From Cyanobacterium stanieri LEGE 03274 (GTDB lineage Bacteria; Cyanobacteriota; Cyanobacteriia; Cyanobacteriales; Cyanobacteriaceae): a stretch of DNA of 64,000 nucleotides. Below, one piece after another: positions 1 to 10,625 of the stretch. The stretch spans positions 1 through 64,000 of the forward strand of contig NZ_JADEWC010000019.1 in NCBI RefSeq assembly GCF_015207825.1, given 5' to 3'. The first letter of the stretch is position 1, and each line of letters opens with the position of its first letter. Below the pieces are notes generated by a model. It saw only the letters and a program-made list of their open reading frames with translations. It made no database searches and was not told where the DNA came from. The position numbers were made by a program, and so were the translations under genes.

Positions 1-470
1 TCCATGTATATGTGGAGTTTAAGCCTAATAATGAAGTCTGCACCCCTACCCCTATCAATAACAATCAACCCACTAACAATAACCCTACCCCCACCAATAA
101 CAATCAACCCACTAACAATAACCCTACCCCCACCAATAACAATCAACCCACTAACAATAACCCTACCCCCACCAATAACAATCAACCCACTAACAATAAC
201 CCTCCCGAAATCAACTCATCAGGGGCAACAACTCCAGCCCAAATCAATATCAATCCTCCTTCAAACCCTCCTCAAAACCCCGAATCCGTGCGAAATATTC
301 TTTCTAATTCCCAATCTCAAAATCCTAACCCTAATAATTCCCCTGAAAATAATTCGCCCACAAACCCTAACAACCAAGCCCGTGAAGAAATCGAAAACAG
401 TGCAGATATTTTAGGAAATGAGCCAATTACCCCAGAAAATACGGAATTAGAATTAGAATTTGTAGATTAA
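1..470 (+). CDS. C-terminal end of an Asn/Pro/Thr-rich repeat protein (partial)
   Basis: The frame is open from the left edge to a TAA at 468-470, so this is most likely the 3' end of a longer gene; the GTG at 12 is only an internal possible start. The visible part is low complexity. About four tandem 13-residue units of the type NNNQPTNNNPTPT are followed by an Asn/Pro/Ser-rich stretch and a short acidic C-terminus ending ELELEFVD. No catalytic domain, Cys motif or membrane segment is visible. Such tails are common linkers in secreted or surface proteins, but nothing here proves export. The function cannot be read from this fragment. Confidence 0.6.
   Translation, partial: HVYVEFKPNNEVCTPTPINNNQPTNNNPTPTNNNQPTNNNPTPTNNNQPTNNNPTPTNNNQPTNNNPPEINSSGATTPAQININPPSNPPQNPESVRNILSNSQSQNPNPNNSPENNSPTNPNNQAREEIENSADILGNEPITPENTELELEFVD
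57..207 (+). repeat. 39-bp tandem repeat, about 3.9 copies, in frame
   Basis: Units begin at 57, 96, 135 and 174 with a 39-bp period. The first three are identical at the DNA level and the fourth diverges after about 30 bases. The period equals 13 codons, so copy number can change without a frameshift. Identity at nucleotide level suggests recent expansion or active homogenisation. Confidence 0.9.
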
Positions 471-553
471 TTTTCATTAAAAAATTAATTTATTCATTCA
501 TAAAAAAGATACACTAACATTAAACATAAAAATAATAAAAAAAGGTATTTTTG

Positions 554-925
554 ATGACGGGAATTAATGAGCAAAGAAGTAGCCGTCGAGTTTTAGCAGT
601 ATGTCGGGCTTTAGACAGTGACGGAAAATTTGTCGGCTTTACCCTCGATATTACAAAAGAGGGTATCCATTTAATCGTTGAAAAATCTTTCAATCCACCA
701 ACCACCTTTGATTTAATCCTCAATTATCATACTGATTTAGATAAACAATTATCTGATGTAGCTATCACCATAGAAAAGATGTGGCGTAAATCAACCAACG
801 ACGAGTACGATCAAATAGGTGGTAAAATCATTACCACAAAACATCCAGAGGCTTTAAATGAATTAATCACTTTTTGTGATCAAAAAGCCAAAAATAAATA
901 TGAATTTTCCCTTGAATTAGTATAA
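554..925 (+). CDS. PilZ-domain protein
   Basis: A protein of 123 residues matching a single PilZ domain, a family that often binds cyclic di-GMP. Near the N-terminus is the Arg pair of SSRRVLAV, followed by LDITKEGIHL, which fits the second PilZ motif ([D/N]xSxxG) with Thr in place of Ser. The rest alternates short beta-like segments and ends in a helix. I chose ATG 554 over the in-frame TTG at 551 because AAAGG at 541-545 is well spaced from it. No output domain is fused, so it is probably a stand-alone effector or adaptor. The next gene begins 17 bp downstream, so the two may be co-transcribed. c-di-GMP binding is inferred, not shown. Confidence 0.7.
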   Translation: MTGINEQRSSRRVLAVCRALDSDGKFVGFTLDITKEGIHLIVEKSFNPPTTFDLILNYHTDLDKQLSDVAITIEKMWRKSTNDEYDQIGGKIITTKHPEALNELITFCDQKAKNKYEFSLELV

Positions 926-941
926 TTAATCCCGTTTATTT

Positions 942-1982
942 ATGATGTGTGATGAGTCTAAATTTATCTCTCAATTAAGAGAGAAGCAACATCAATTAAA
1001 CAACATTTTAGACAGTTTTAAAAACCTTAATTTGTTGGTAGTAGGAGATTTAACCCTCGATGAATTTTTAACCGGAGAAGTGGAGAGATTATCGAGGGAA
1101 GCCCCTGTATTAATATTACGCCATGAAGAAACCAGACAAATTCCGGGAGGCGGTGCCAATGCAGTCTATAATTTGGCAAAGTTAGGGGCTAATATTAAAG
1201 TAGCGGGATATGTGGGTGATGATATTCAGGGGGAAGCCCTCATCAAAATTTTTCATTCAGCAAATATCGATACCACGGGCATCATTAAAGATTGTACTCG
1301 CCCAACGGTGACAAAAACCCGCATTGCAGGCCACGCTAGACAGTCTGTTACTCAGCAAATAGTTAGGGTTGACCGTAAATCCGATGATTTTCCTTGCCCA
1401 GAATTACAATCACAATTATCCCATTATATTGAGAGTCAATTATACCACGTAGATGGGGTGGTTTGTTCTGATTATGGTGATGGGGTATTTACTCAATCTG
1501 TTATTAAATCATCATTAAATCATCATTTAGTGGTGGTAGATAGTCAAAAAGATTTGCCACGGTTTACAGGGGCAACTTTATTTACCCCTAATTTACCTGA
1601 AGCAGAATTAGCAGTAGGTTATGCCATTAATGATGAGGCTACGTTGTGGAGGGCAGGGGAGGATTTATTAGGGAAAACGGGGGCTAAGTATATGTTAATC
1701 ACTAGGGGTGAGGAAGGAATGAGTTTGTTTTCTCGGAAAGATAATAAACTAGAAGTAGAGCATATACCTGCCTTTAATCGTACAGATGTTTTTGATGTTA
1801 CGGGGGCAGGTGATACGGTGGTGGCGGCGCTATCCTTGGCTTTGTGTAGTGGTGCAAATCCTTGGGAAGCGGCAGTTTTAGGAAATTTGGCAGCTAGTAT
1901 TGTGGTAAGGGTATTTGGCACGGCTACAACTTCGGTGACGGAAATGAAAGAAGCCCTTAATATATATTTGGAGGAAAACTAG
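942..1982 (+). CDS. PfkB-family sugar kinase, RfaE/HldE kinase-domain type
   Basis: A 346-residue PfkB/ribokinase-fold kinase. Visible marks are LLVVGDLTLDEFLTGEVERL near residue 30, a Gly-rich PGGGANAVYNLAKLGA substrate segment, the VTKTRI segment, and DVTGAGDTVVAAL near the C-terminus, which holds the catalytic Asp and anion hole. The order and spacing resemble the N-terminal kinase domain of HldE (D-glycero-beta-D-manno-heptose-7-phosphate kinase). The C-terminal nucleotidyltransferase domain of bifunctional HldE is absent. Substrate is therefore inferred; another sugar is possible. ATG codons occur at 942 and 945. Confidence 0.8.
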   Translation: MMCDESKFISQLREKQHQLNNILDSFKNLNLLVVGDLTLDEFLTGEVERLSREAPVLILRHEETRQIPGGGANAVYNLAKLGANIKVAGYVGDDIQGEALIKIFHSANIDTTGIIKDCTRPTVTKTRIAGHARQSVTQQIVRVDRKSDDFPCPELQSQLSHYIESQLYHVDGVVCSDYGDGVFTQSVIKSSLNHHLVVVDSQKDLPRFTGATLFTPNLPEAELAVGYAINDEATLWRAGEDLLGKTGAKYMLITRGEEGMSLFSRKDNKLEVEHIPAFNRTDVFDVTGAGDTVVAALSLALCSGANPWEAAVLGNLAASIVVRVFGTATTSVTEMKEALNIYLEEN

Positions 1983-2043
1983 CGTTACCTCGTCCATTAT
2001 AATAAAATGGTACAGCACAGCATAGCCATCAGGGAAATTCGTG

Positions 2044-3474
2044 ATGTTAAGTTATTTTCTAGCTATTATTATTGCCATTGCCAGTTTAAATTTATATTTA
2101 AGTGCTTTTGTGCGCCCCAAGATTCATCGTCGAGATGATTTTCTTTGGAGTGCGTTGGGCTTGTTTTATGGTTTAACTTTATGGATTTGTGCGGGGAGAG
2201 TGACGGGGGCTATTTTACTTTCTCAATTAGCTATTGTAACCGTTGCGATCGCCTTTATGTGGGAAAATATAAGTTTGCGTAAGGCATGGTTAAGCAATGA
2301 AAATAATACCCTAGAGGGTTTCTCTGTGCTTAGTTTTGTATTAAGTATTTTAAGTAAATTTTCTAAACCTAGTGAGAAAAAAGAAACGGTTTCTTCAAAA
2401 ATAAAAGAAGAGGAAAAAGCAAAAACTTCTGAGGATGATAATTTTCCAGAAATTACCCCAGAAATCAAAGAAGCCTTAGAGAAAGTAGAGGAAGAAGAAA
2501 TTATTCCATCTTCTGATGTTAGTCTTTCTGAAATAAGTGAGTCAGAAACTTCAGACAATCAAGCCAATAAGGTATCTGATGATTTACAAGAGGTAGAAGA
2601 AGACAATCTTTCACCCCCCCTTGGGCAAGAAGAAAAAGATTTATCTATGGTAAATCAAGCAGAAAATAATTCAGAAGAATCTTTGGTTGTTAATGGGCAA
2701 GATGAATCGCCACAATCACAGCAGAAAAAAGGTTTCTTTACTAAGATTTTTGGCGGTATTTTAGGCGGTAAAAAGAAAAAAGTAGCCCCAGAAAATAAAG
2801 TTAATCAGGAAAATGAGGAAATCGGTGATAATTTTATTGATAACCCCGATGAAGATAGTAACAATGGCTTTTTTGACGAAGAAGAAAGTAAATCCAATCC
2901 TCCCCAAGACATTCCCACGGTTATAGAAGAAGATTCAGATTTACCCATTGATGAAGCCACTTTAGCAGAATCTTCCCCTGATGAACAAAATATTTTAGAC
3001 AATGACTCCCCTGGGGGCGCTGATGATGAAACAATTTTGGAGAAGTCATCCCCTGATGATGAAACAGTTTTGGAAGAAGGGGGCGCTGATGATGATGAAA
3101 CCCGATTTTTAGAAGCATCTTCCGATGATGAAACCTTGTTAGAGGATGATAGTTTTAATGATGGGCAAGATATTATTTCTAGTCAAGAAGTAGAAGAAGA
3201 GATAAACCCCATTATGGCTTCTGAGATAGAAGAAAAACAGGAAGAAGAAGAAAATATCATGACAGGGGAAGATGTTGCCATGGAAATTCCTAGTGAGGAT
3301 ATTGTTAATTCCTTTGATGATGTTACCGATAAGTTAAAGGTAGATAATGTTAATGAGTCTGATAATTGGGATTTTCTGGATGAGGAGGAAGAAAAAGACA
3401 AGCAGGATGATTCAGAGGATGAAACTGTTGATGATATTTTAGAGGAATTGGATAAGAATGATGGGATTAGTTAA
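2044..3474 (+). CDS. Ycf66 family protein with long acidic tail
   Basis: The first 90 residues have two or three hydrophobic segments (MLSYFLAIIIAIASLNLYLS; SALGLFYGLTLWICAGRVTGA; LLSQLAIVTVAIAFMW) typical of Ycf66, a cyanobacterial/plastid membrane family of unknown function. The remaining roughly 385 residues are strongly acidic (Glu/Asp/Ser), broken by one basic patch (KKGFFTKIFGGILGGKKKKV) and then by short DDET-type repeats (DDETILE, DDETVLE, DDETLLE). ATG 2044 is preferred to GTG 2041 because AGGGAA lies at a better distance. The family match is confident. The job of the tail is unknown; a disordered cytoplasmic interaction segment is inference. Confidence 0.85.
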   Translation: MLSYFLAIIIAIASLNLYLSAFVRPKIHRRDDFLWSALGLFYGLTLWICAGRVTGAILLSQLAIVTVAIAFMWENISLRKAWLSNENNTLEGFSVLSFVLSILSKFSKPSEKKETVSSKIKEEEKAKTSEDDNFPEITPEIKEALEKVEEEEIIPSSDVSLSEISESETSDNQANKVSDDLQEVEEDNLSPPLGQEEKDLSMVNQAENNSEESLVVNGQDESPQSQQKKGFFTKIFGGILGGKKKKVAPENKVNQENEEIGDNFIDNPDEDSNNGFFDEEESKSNPPQDIPTVIEEDSDLPIDEATLAESSPDEQNILDNDSPGGADDETILEKSSPDDETVLEEGGADDDETRFLEASSDDETLLEDDSFNDGQDIISSQEVEEEINPIMASEIEEKQEEEENIMTGEDVAMEIPSEDIVNSFDDVTDKLKVDNVNESDNWDFLDEEEEKDKQDDSEDETVDDILEELDKNDGIS

Positions 3475-3524
3475 TTAATTTGGTGTTGGTGAATTATTTT
3501 CTACCTTAATTAAAAACAACGTCA

Positions 3525-5675
3525 TTAATATATACTTTCTTGGTATGGTAAAAAACCTTTATTTGGTTGCCATTGAATGGCATTTTCTTGGGGGAGAGAA
3601 TAGATATTAATTTTTGGAGATTTTAATAACTTTTCTTGATTAAAATTGTTATAGTTAATGATTGTAGAAGGATTAATTTTTTCTATATCTGAGATGGAAA
3701 GATTATTCCCAGACCATATTAAGGTGTCAATGTTACCTATACTGGCAGTATCTAGGTTAATGGTTTTCTCTGTGTTAATAAACATCCATTTTTTATCTTC
3801 TATTTCCCATGTGATAATGTCTAAGTCATGGGATAGGGGATGTAGATTTAGGGGATTTTTTTGGTTTTGATAAATATTTTTTATGTTGGTTTTTTGATTG
3901 AGATAATTAAGAGATAGGTTATTTTCTAGGTTAGGTTTAGCTAGAATTAAGTCAATATTATTGATTCCTTGATGATTGAGAAAGTTAGTTAGGGTATAGT
4001 TAAGATTATTTTTGTCAGGCAGATTGATTAGGTAATTATGAAGATTATTTTCAATGATGATGATAGGTTGTGGATTATTTCTAATGATTGTTACTTGGGT
4101 TAGGTTAATTTTTTGATAGATAATGGGAATGATAATTAGACAAATTATAAATAGGCTTAATTCTCTCCATCGTTTTTGTAGGGTTGGATGAAAACAAATT
4201 CCAATGTAAATAGCATAGGTAATTGATATTACTGTTAGGGAAATATTTCCCATGGCTAAAGATGAAAACGGTAAATTATTACTTATTTTCACTATTTCAA
4301 TCATTAACCTAATAAAAGGATACAACATAAGGGCGATCGCACTGGCTACCATGGGCAAAAATAAACCAATAAAACCACTAATAATACCCCCGAGAGTAAG
4401 AATTAAAGCCAGAGGAGAAACCACAATATTAGTCAAAATACTATAAACAGGAAGACGATGAAAAATATAACCCTGTAAAGGTATAATCCAAATAGTAGCC
4501 GCTAAAGGCACAGCCACTAATCTGGCAATGGTAGTCGGTAAAAAATCTAAGCGGGAAACAATGGGTTGAAAAGTCATAATCAAGCCAAAAGTAGCCAAAA
4601 AACTCAGCTGAAAACCTAAATCCCATATCCACAAAGGATTAATCAATAATAAAATCAAAGCAGTTAACCATAAACTAGCAACAACATTCACCCGACGACT
4701 ATCATCCCAGAGGGCAACCAATACCGCCAATCCCATAAAACTAGCCCTTAACACTGAAGGATAAAACCCCGTGAGGGTAAGATAAAACAAAAGACTAACC
4801 ATACCACAACCCAAACGCCACCCCGAAGAAAACCTCGCGCTTAACCATAAAACAAAACCCAACAAAATTGAGACATGAAAACCAGAAGCAGCCAAAATAT
4901 GGGCTAACCCTGCATCCCGAAAAGAATCTTGAATCTCAAAGGATAAATCAACTCCCCGACTACCAATCACCATGGCACTAACTAAAGTACCATAGGGAAT
5001 ATTAAGATAACGTACATGAGATTGAATCACCCTTTTTCTCAACTCATATACCGATTGCTGATAAATATTGCCAAACTTATTTAACTCAACTCCTTGGGCG
5101 CTAAAACCTGCCCAAATGCCCTGCCGTGATAAAAAACTAGCAAAATCAAATCCCCCTGGTTGATTTGCCACCGGTGGTTGATATAATCTTCCTGTTAAAG
5201 TGACTTCCATGGAGGGAAATAAATTGATAGTTTCTAACAAAGGGGCAGTAACATATAATTTGCCATTAACCTTTTTACCTTCAAATTCTTTGGCTTCTAA
5301 AATAAATCTTGCCCGTTGATTACGATTTACTTGCAGGGGGGTAATAATTTTTCCTTTTATCTGTAAACTATTATCAAAACTATCCTCGATGGTAGTTAAC
5401 TGATGACTTATATCAATGGGAGAGGGTTTAGGTAGTTTCCATTGATAATAATAATAACTACTAATAATAACTAAACCTGCTATTAACCACCATGGTTTTT
5501 TGGGGGCAAAATACCATTTTAAAGGAATAGTAAAAGCAAGAATTAAGCTAATAATTATTATTATTAAAACTAAAAATATTTCATTGCCTTTAATAATACT
5601 TAAACCAGTTAGTAACAATCCTAATATATAGGATATAATCAGCAAATATATTTTATAACTATCTCTATTCGGCAT
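3525..5675 (-). CDS. comEC: ComEC/Rec2-type DNA uptake channel protein
   Basis: A 716-residue polytopic membrane protein of the family that carries single-stranded DNA across the inner membrane during natural transformation. In order: N-terminal hydrophobic helices, a soluble beta-rich DUF4131-like region (about 90-215), then the Competence domain with many transmembrane helices (about 220-520). The Competence domain contains the signature region AHILAASGFHVSILLG. The C-terminal 190 residues sit where other ComEC proteins have a metallo-beta-lactamase-like nuclease domain. They show no HxHxDH motif and are rich in Asn/Ile/Leu. Divergently transcribed from the SWIM gene. Family assignment is firm; nuclease activity is doubtful. 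Confidence 0.9.
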   Translation of the reverse strand: MPNRDSYKIYLLIISYILGLLLTGLSIIKGNEIFLVLIIIIISLILAFTIPLKWYFAPKKPWWLIAGLVIISSYYYYQWKLPKPSPIDISHQLTTIEDSFDNSLQIKGKIITPLQVNRNQRARFILEAKEFEGKKVNGKLYVTAPLLETINLFPSMEVTLTGRLYQPPVANQPGGFDFASFLSRQGIWAGFSAQGVELNKFGNIYQQSVYELRKRVIQSHVRYLNIPYGTLVSAMVIGSRGVDLSFEIQDSFRDAGLAHILAASGFHVSILLGFVLWLSARFSSGWRLGCGMVSLLFYLTLTGFYPSVLRASFMGLAVLVALWDDSRRVNVVASLWLTALILLLINPLWIWDLGFQLSFLATFGLIMTFQPIVSRLDFLPTTIARLVAVPLAATIWIIPLQGYIFHRLPVYSILTNIVVSPLALILTLGGIISGFIGLFLPMVASAIALMLYPFIRLMIEIVKISNNLPFSSLAMGNISLTVISITYAIYIGICFHPTLQKRWRELSLFIICLIIIPIIYQKINLTQVTIIRNNPQPIIIIENNLHNYLINLPDKNNLNYTLTNFLNHQGINNIDLILAKPNLENNLSLNYLNQKTNIKNIYQNQKNPLNLHPLSHDLDIITWEIEDKKWMFINTEKTINLDTASIGNIDTLIWSGNNLSISDIEKINPSTIINYNNFNQEKLLKSPKINIYSLPQENAIQWQPNKGFLPYQESIY

Positions 5676-5863
5676 TATTTTTTTTAGCCACAGTGCTACC
5701 TTTTTGCTTCAAATAATTTTAACTGAAAGTAACAATTATCAACCATTCAAATTAATTACCATATATCCCTATGGGCTTATTGCTGTATTTTTTGAGAGTC
5801 CTAAAACTGATAAAATATAAAAAACCCCTCAAACTAGACATATTTTTTTTTGGATAAAAATCG

Positions 5864-6694
5864 ATGAATCAAATGATTAATAGACAGTGGTGGGTAGAAA
5901 AATGGCTAGAATTATTAGACTCCTATCGCTTCAAAAAAAGATTAGAAAGGGCGCGTAACTACGCCAGAGAAGGAAACGTACTCAATATAGAATTTAAACA
6001 AAATCATCTTATCTCCGAAGTACAAGGAAGCGAATCCCAACCCTATCGAGTCACCCTTTCCCTAGAGGCATTTTCTGATGAAGATTGGGGATATGTCATC
6101 GAAACAATGTCGGAAAAAGCCCTGTTAGCGGCTCAACTGTTGGTGGGGGAGATGCCTTCAGAAATCGAACAGGTATTTATTAAAAATGGCTTGAGTTTAT
6201 TTCCTTTTAATCTTACTGATGTTAAATCCCGTTGTACTTGTCCTGATAAAGCCAATCCATGTAAACACATTGGGGCAGTTTACTATCAACTAGCAGATCG
6301 TTTTAGTGAAGACCCTTTTATCATATTCCAGTTGAGGGGAAGAAGTAAAGAACAAATTTTAGAAGCCTTGAGGGTTTGTCGTGGTATTAAGTTATCGGGC
6401 AAAACTCCACAACCAGAAATGTTAGGTAAAATTAAATCCTTACCCAAGAGAAAGGCTAAGGCTAATAAAACTTCTGTACCTCTTAGTATTGATAGTTTTT
6501 GGGAATATGATGAGCCATTGGATTCTTCTTTGGTGGTGATTACTCCTCCTACGGATAATAAAAATATTCTTGATGTTTTGGGGGATATTCCTTTGCCCTA
6601 TAACGATGCTCAAGCCCTGATGCAATATTTACAACAGGTTTATAATATTCTCCCCGTGAAGGTGATGGAAATTGCCCTAACGGATAATGGTTAG
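5864..6694 (+). CDS. SWIM zinc-finger protein
   Basis: A 276-residue protein with a SWIM zinc finger at C124, C126, C133 and H135 (CTCPDKANPCKH, CxCx6CxH). The N-terminal 100 residues include WWVEKWLELLDSYRFKKRLER, a start typical of SWIM proteins that accompany SNF2/Ski2-type helicases in bacteria. The C-terminus is less conserved. A Ski2-like helicase gene converges on it with a 27-bp gap, but the two cannot share a promoter. A nucleic-acid or protein binding role is a family inference. The stop codon is followed directly by GGTGCGCTG, a motif found at four other genes here. Confidence 0.8.
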   Translation: MNQMINRQWWVEKWLELLDSYRFKKRLERARNYAREGNVLNIEFKQNHLISEVQGSESQPYRVTLSLEAFSDEDWGYVIETMSEKALLAAQLLVGEMPSEIEQVFIKNGLSLFPFNLTDVKSRCTCPDKANPCKHIGAVYYQLADRFSEDPFIIFQLRGRSKEQILEALRVCRGIKLSGKTPQPEMLGKIKSLPKRKAKANKTSVPLSIDSFWEYDEPLDSSLVVITPPTDNKNILDVLGDIPLPYNDAQALMQYLQQVYNILPVKVMEIALTDNG

Positions 6695-6721
6695 GGTGCG
6701 CTGTATCATGATTCTTGTGAA

Positions 6722-9634
6722 TTAAATGGGAAAACGTTTCATTTTAGCAAAGGCATCCCTAGCGGTGTCTGCTAATCGAGCATTAATCCCAGGCACTTGG
6801 GGAATTTGCCATAATACATCCACGGTGCGCCGTAAAATACGGACAATATCTCCTTCATCAAGGGTAGTGTTAGAACAAAGTTCGTCCCATGTTACCCCTA
6901 AACACCAAGCCTCGGATAAGCCAATAACATCTCTTTCGAGGTAAACGGGCATGGTAATATCTCTTTTATTTTGCGCCTGATATAGTTTACGTCGAGTTTC
7001 TGGCAATTGTTCTTCTGGGTTATATTCATCGGCTATTTTAACTAATCCTAAAGCGTCTAATACTTGGGGGGAAGGTTGGTAGGCTACCCATGTATCAAAT
7101 CTGGGGGGATCTGTAATTAGGGCTGTAATAGCGGGGGCGAGGTGATGGGGTGGTAAAAAGTCTAAATGGCCGGAGGTGAGGGCTAGGGCTAACCATAGTT
7201 CGTTTTCTCCTCGAATGACGGCGGCGGCTTCGCCGAGAATGGTGGGTTCAAATTCTTTTAATGCTCCAAATTCTCGTAATATTTCCACGAGGGCTAAAAA
7301 TTCTTGCCAATAGTATGAGCTATTAGACTTTACTTTTTGATATTGGTTTTGGATGGTGGTTAATTCTTGTTTGAGGGTTTGTCTTTTGCTGTTGTTGCGC
7401 ATCAATTGCCCAATTTTTTCCACTTTGTCGAGGGGGTGTTGTTTGATGAGGTTTTCGACGGCTTCAATGCGTCTTTCTTGGCTGATAATTTCTTCACTAA
7501 CGGGGGTATATTCTTTTTCATAATCTGCAATGAGGGGAATAATTGCTCCACTGGTGGCATCCCCAGCGCACAGTTGCCCGGCGCTGATATTGTCGATTTC
7601 GGGTAGGTAAAGGTTTTCGAGAAGGTTGGGGGGCATTTTGCCTGAGTTGATGTCGATGATGTCACTGATGGAGGCGACATACCAATGGTTGTCTTTTCCT
7701 AGGCATAGAAAGAATTCTTGGCTATTGTTGGATATTTTGGCGATTAAGACGGCTTCGATGACGTAGGCGTTTTTTTTGCCTTGGCGATTGAGGCTAAGGA
7801 TATTGCCGATGGTGAGGTTGGGAATGGAGGGTTTGAGGGTTTGTACTCTTTGTTGACGCCAGTTTTTTTGGAATAGTTTGAGAATTTTTTTCTCTTGTTT
7901 TAGTCTTTCTTTTAGTTTTTCGTAGGAGGCTAATTCTTTGCTGTTATATCCTGCTAAACTGACATCTAGCCTGGTTATTTCTCTGGTGTAAGATGCGATC
8001 GCCTCTTCTTGGGGATTAAGTTGCTCTTGGGCTAAATATTCGGCGAAACTCAATTCTAATAACTGTTTTGCTTCTTCAATGGTGTGTTTTTGTAATAGGT
8101 TTAACACCATGCCATAACTAGGAGTAAACCAACTACGCAACGCTTCTGGTTCAGCTTTTGCCAATTTAGAAGCCACTAATACTCCTTCGTAGGGGGTTTG
8201 CACGGTGACAACATAACCCACATCATCCATACCCCTGCGCCCTGCCCTTCCGGCAATCTGTAAAAATTCTGAGGGGGTGAGGGTGCGAATGCCATCATCT
8301 CCTCTTTTTTTGAGGGCGGATATAACGGTAGTACGCGCTGGCATATTTATCCCGGCGGCAAGGGTGGCGGTGGCAAAGACTATTTTGATTAAACCTTGTT
8401 CAAATAAACGCTCTACCAATTCTTTCCAAGCGGGTAAAATTCCTGCATGGTGGGCGGCAATTCCTCGGGTAAGGGGTTCAATTTGGCTACTTCTTACCAA
8501 TTCGCTATTATCCCCTAAAAAGCGTAAAATTCTTTCTTTTAAGAGAGGCTTTTCGGTCAAAAATTCTATTAATTCTACTTCGGAATTTTCTTTGTTAGTA
8601 ATAAAATTAATTACTTTTTCATAGGTGATTTCATGTTCTTTTCTGGCAAAATCTACTATTTTATCTTGTAATTCAATACTTTCTAGTAGTAAAAATTTTA
8701 GTAAATAGGATAATATTTTTTTGCTTTCTGCCACGGAAACTAAGTTAACATAATTGAGAGACTCAACGGCTTGATCACAACCTTTCCTACTAAATATAAT
8801 ATAAATAGCAGGGAGCATATTTTGGTTATTTAATTGTTGGGTTAAACCTTTTACGGTGGGGCAAGTTTTGCGATCAAATCTTCCTCTTTTATTCGGTCTT
8901 AAAAGGCTTTTTAATTGAGGGTTTATTTTATCGGTTTTATCTTTAAATAAATTTTGTAATCCTTTACTATGGCTAAAGTAAAATTTGAGGGGTACGGGGC
9001 GAAAGTCGGAATTAACTAATTCACAACGACTAAAATCCCCCTGTTGGAAATGACAACGCCTGACATGGTTTATCCAGTCGCATAGCTGTTGAGGATTGCC
9101 CACGGTGGCAGAAAGGGCTACTAATTGGATATGGGGGGGGCAATAAATAATTGATTCTTCCCACACTGTTCCCCTACCTGGATCATTGATATAATGACAT
9201 TCATCAAGGACAACACTTTGCACATTACGAACAGATGTACCTACTTCGCCGATGGGGGTACTGTATAGCATATTACGGAAAATTTCCGTTGTCATTACCA
9301 CGATGGGCGCTTCTGGGTTAATAGATACATCCCCGGTAATTAAGCCGATTTCGGCATATAAACCTGATTCTGGGATGGGAGTTTGACCAAATTTTTCTTG
9401 AAAGTCTCTGAATTTTTGGTTTGATAGGGCTTTGAGGGGGGTGGTGTAAAATACCCTTTGCCCACTGTTTAAGGCACGATAAATAGCATACTCCCCAATG
9501 AGGGTTTTTCCTGAACCTGTGGGCGCAGTTACTAATACTGATTTTCCTGCGTCGAGAAGTGCGATCGCATCTACCTGAAAATCATCTAATTGGTAAGGAA
9601 AAACGGTTTTAAAATCTAAATTCAAGGGAGGCAT
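6722..9634 (-). CDS. Ski2/Mtr4-like DEAD/DEAH helicase with DSHCT domain
   Basis: A 970-residue superfamily 2 helicase. The Walker A motif is APTGSGKT (about 37-44), the Walker B/DExH motif is DECH (144-147), followed by ALSATVGN, a helicase C-terminal domain with GINMPARTTVIS, and QIAGRAGRRGMD (motif VI). The C-terminal 170 residues resemble the DSHCT domain of Ski2/Mtr4 RNA helicases. Cyanobacterial members are usually described as RNA helicases without a defined target; RNA unwinding here is inferred. The start ATG at 9634 is preceded by GGAGG-like bases. It ends 27 bp from the SWIM gene on the opposite strand. Confidence 0.9.
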   Translation of the reverse strand: MPPLNLDFKTVFPYQLDDFQVDAIALLDAGKSVLVTAPTGSGKTLIGEYAIYRALNSGQRVFYTTPLKALSNQKFRDFQEKFGQTPIPESGLYAEIGLITGDVSINPEAPIVVMTTEIFRNMLYSTPIGEVGTSVRNVQSVVLDECHYINDPGRGTVWEESIIYCPPHIQLVALSATVGNPQQLCDWINHVRRCHFQQGDFSRCELVNSDFRPVPLKFYFSHSKGLQNLFKDKTDKINPQLKSLLRPNKRGRFDRKTCPTVKGLTQQLNNQNMLPAIYIIFSRKGCDQAVESLNYVNLVSVAESKKILSYLLKFLLLESIELQDKIVDFARKEHEITYEKVINFITNKENSEVELIEFLTEKPLLKERILRFLGDNSELVRSSQIEPLTRGIAAHHAGILPAWKELVERLFEQGLIKIVFATATLAAGINMPARTTVISALKKRGDDGIRTLTPSEFLQIAGRAGRRGMDDVGYVVTVQTPYEGVLVASKLAKAEPEALRSWFTPSYGMVLNLLQKHTIEEAKQLLELSFAEYLAQEQLNPQEEAIASYTREITRLDVSLAGYNSKELASYEKLKERLKQEKKILKLFQKNWRQQRVQTLKPSIPNLTIGNILSLNRQGKKNAYVIEAVLIAKISNNSQEFFLCLGKDNHWYVASISDIIDINSGKMPPNLLENLYLPEIDNISAGQLCAGDATSGAIIPLIADYEKEYTPVSEEIISQERRIEAVENLIKQHPLDKVEKIGQLMRNNSKRQTLKQELTTIQNQYQKVKSNSSYYWQEFLALVEILREFGALKEFEPTILGEAAAVIRGENELWLALALTSGHLDFLPPHHLAPAITALITDPPRFDTWVAYQPSPQVLDALGLVKIADEYNPEEQLPETRRKLYQAQNKRDITMPVYLERDVIGLSEAWCLGVTWDELCSNTTLDEGDIVRILRRTVDVLWQIPQVPGINARLADTARDAFAKMKRFPI

Positions 9635-9837
9635 TATGATTGCTTGACTATGCTGTATATAATGATTCTAACGACTTTTTCTGGTAAAATGGAAAACAAT
9701 TATTATTTATCCAATTTTAACAGACAAAAAAAATAGCCCTACCATCACCTGGGGGCCTTATAAACAATTGAGAAACAATCAACTGCCCTATCTTAATGAC
9801 AATCAATTGTTTCCCCAATCAAAAAAATTACTTAGTA

Positions 9838-10625
<788 letters not shown>

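Noticed and set aside
57-207. CRISPR array from the regularly spaced 39-bp repeats
   Set aside because: The repeats abut without unique spacers, stay in one reading frame and encode a 13-residue unit. No cas gene is near.
7367-7680. Additional genes antisense to the Ski2-like helicase
   Set aside because: They lie wholly inside a well-supported helicase and show no motif of their own.
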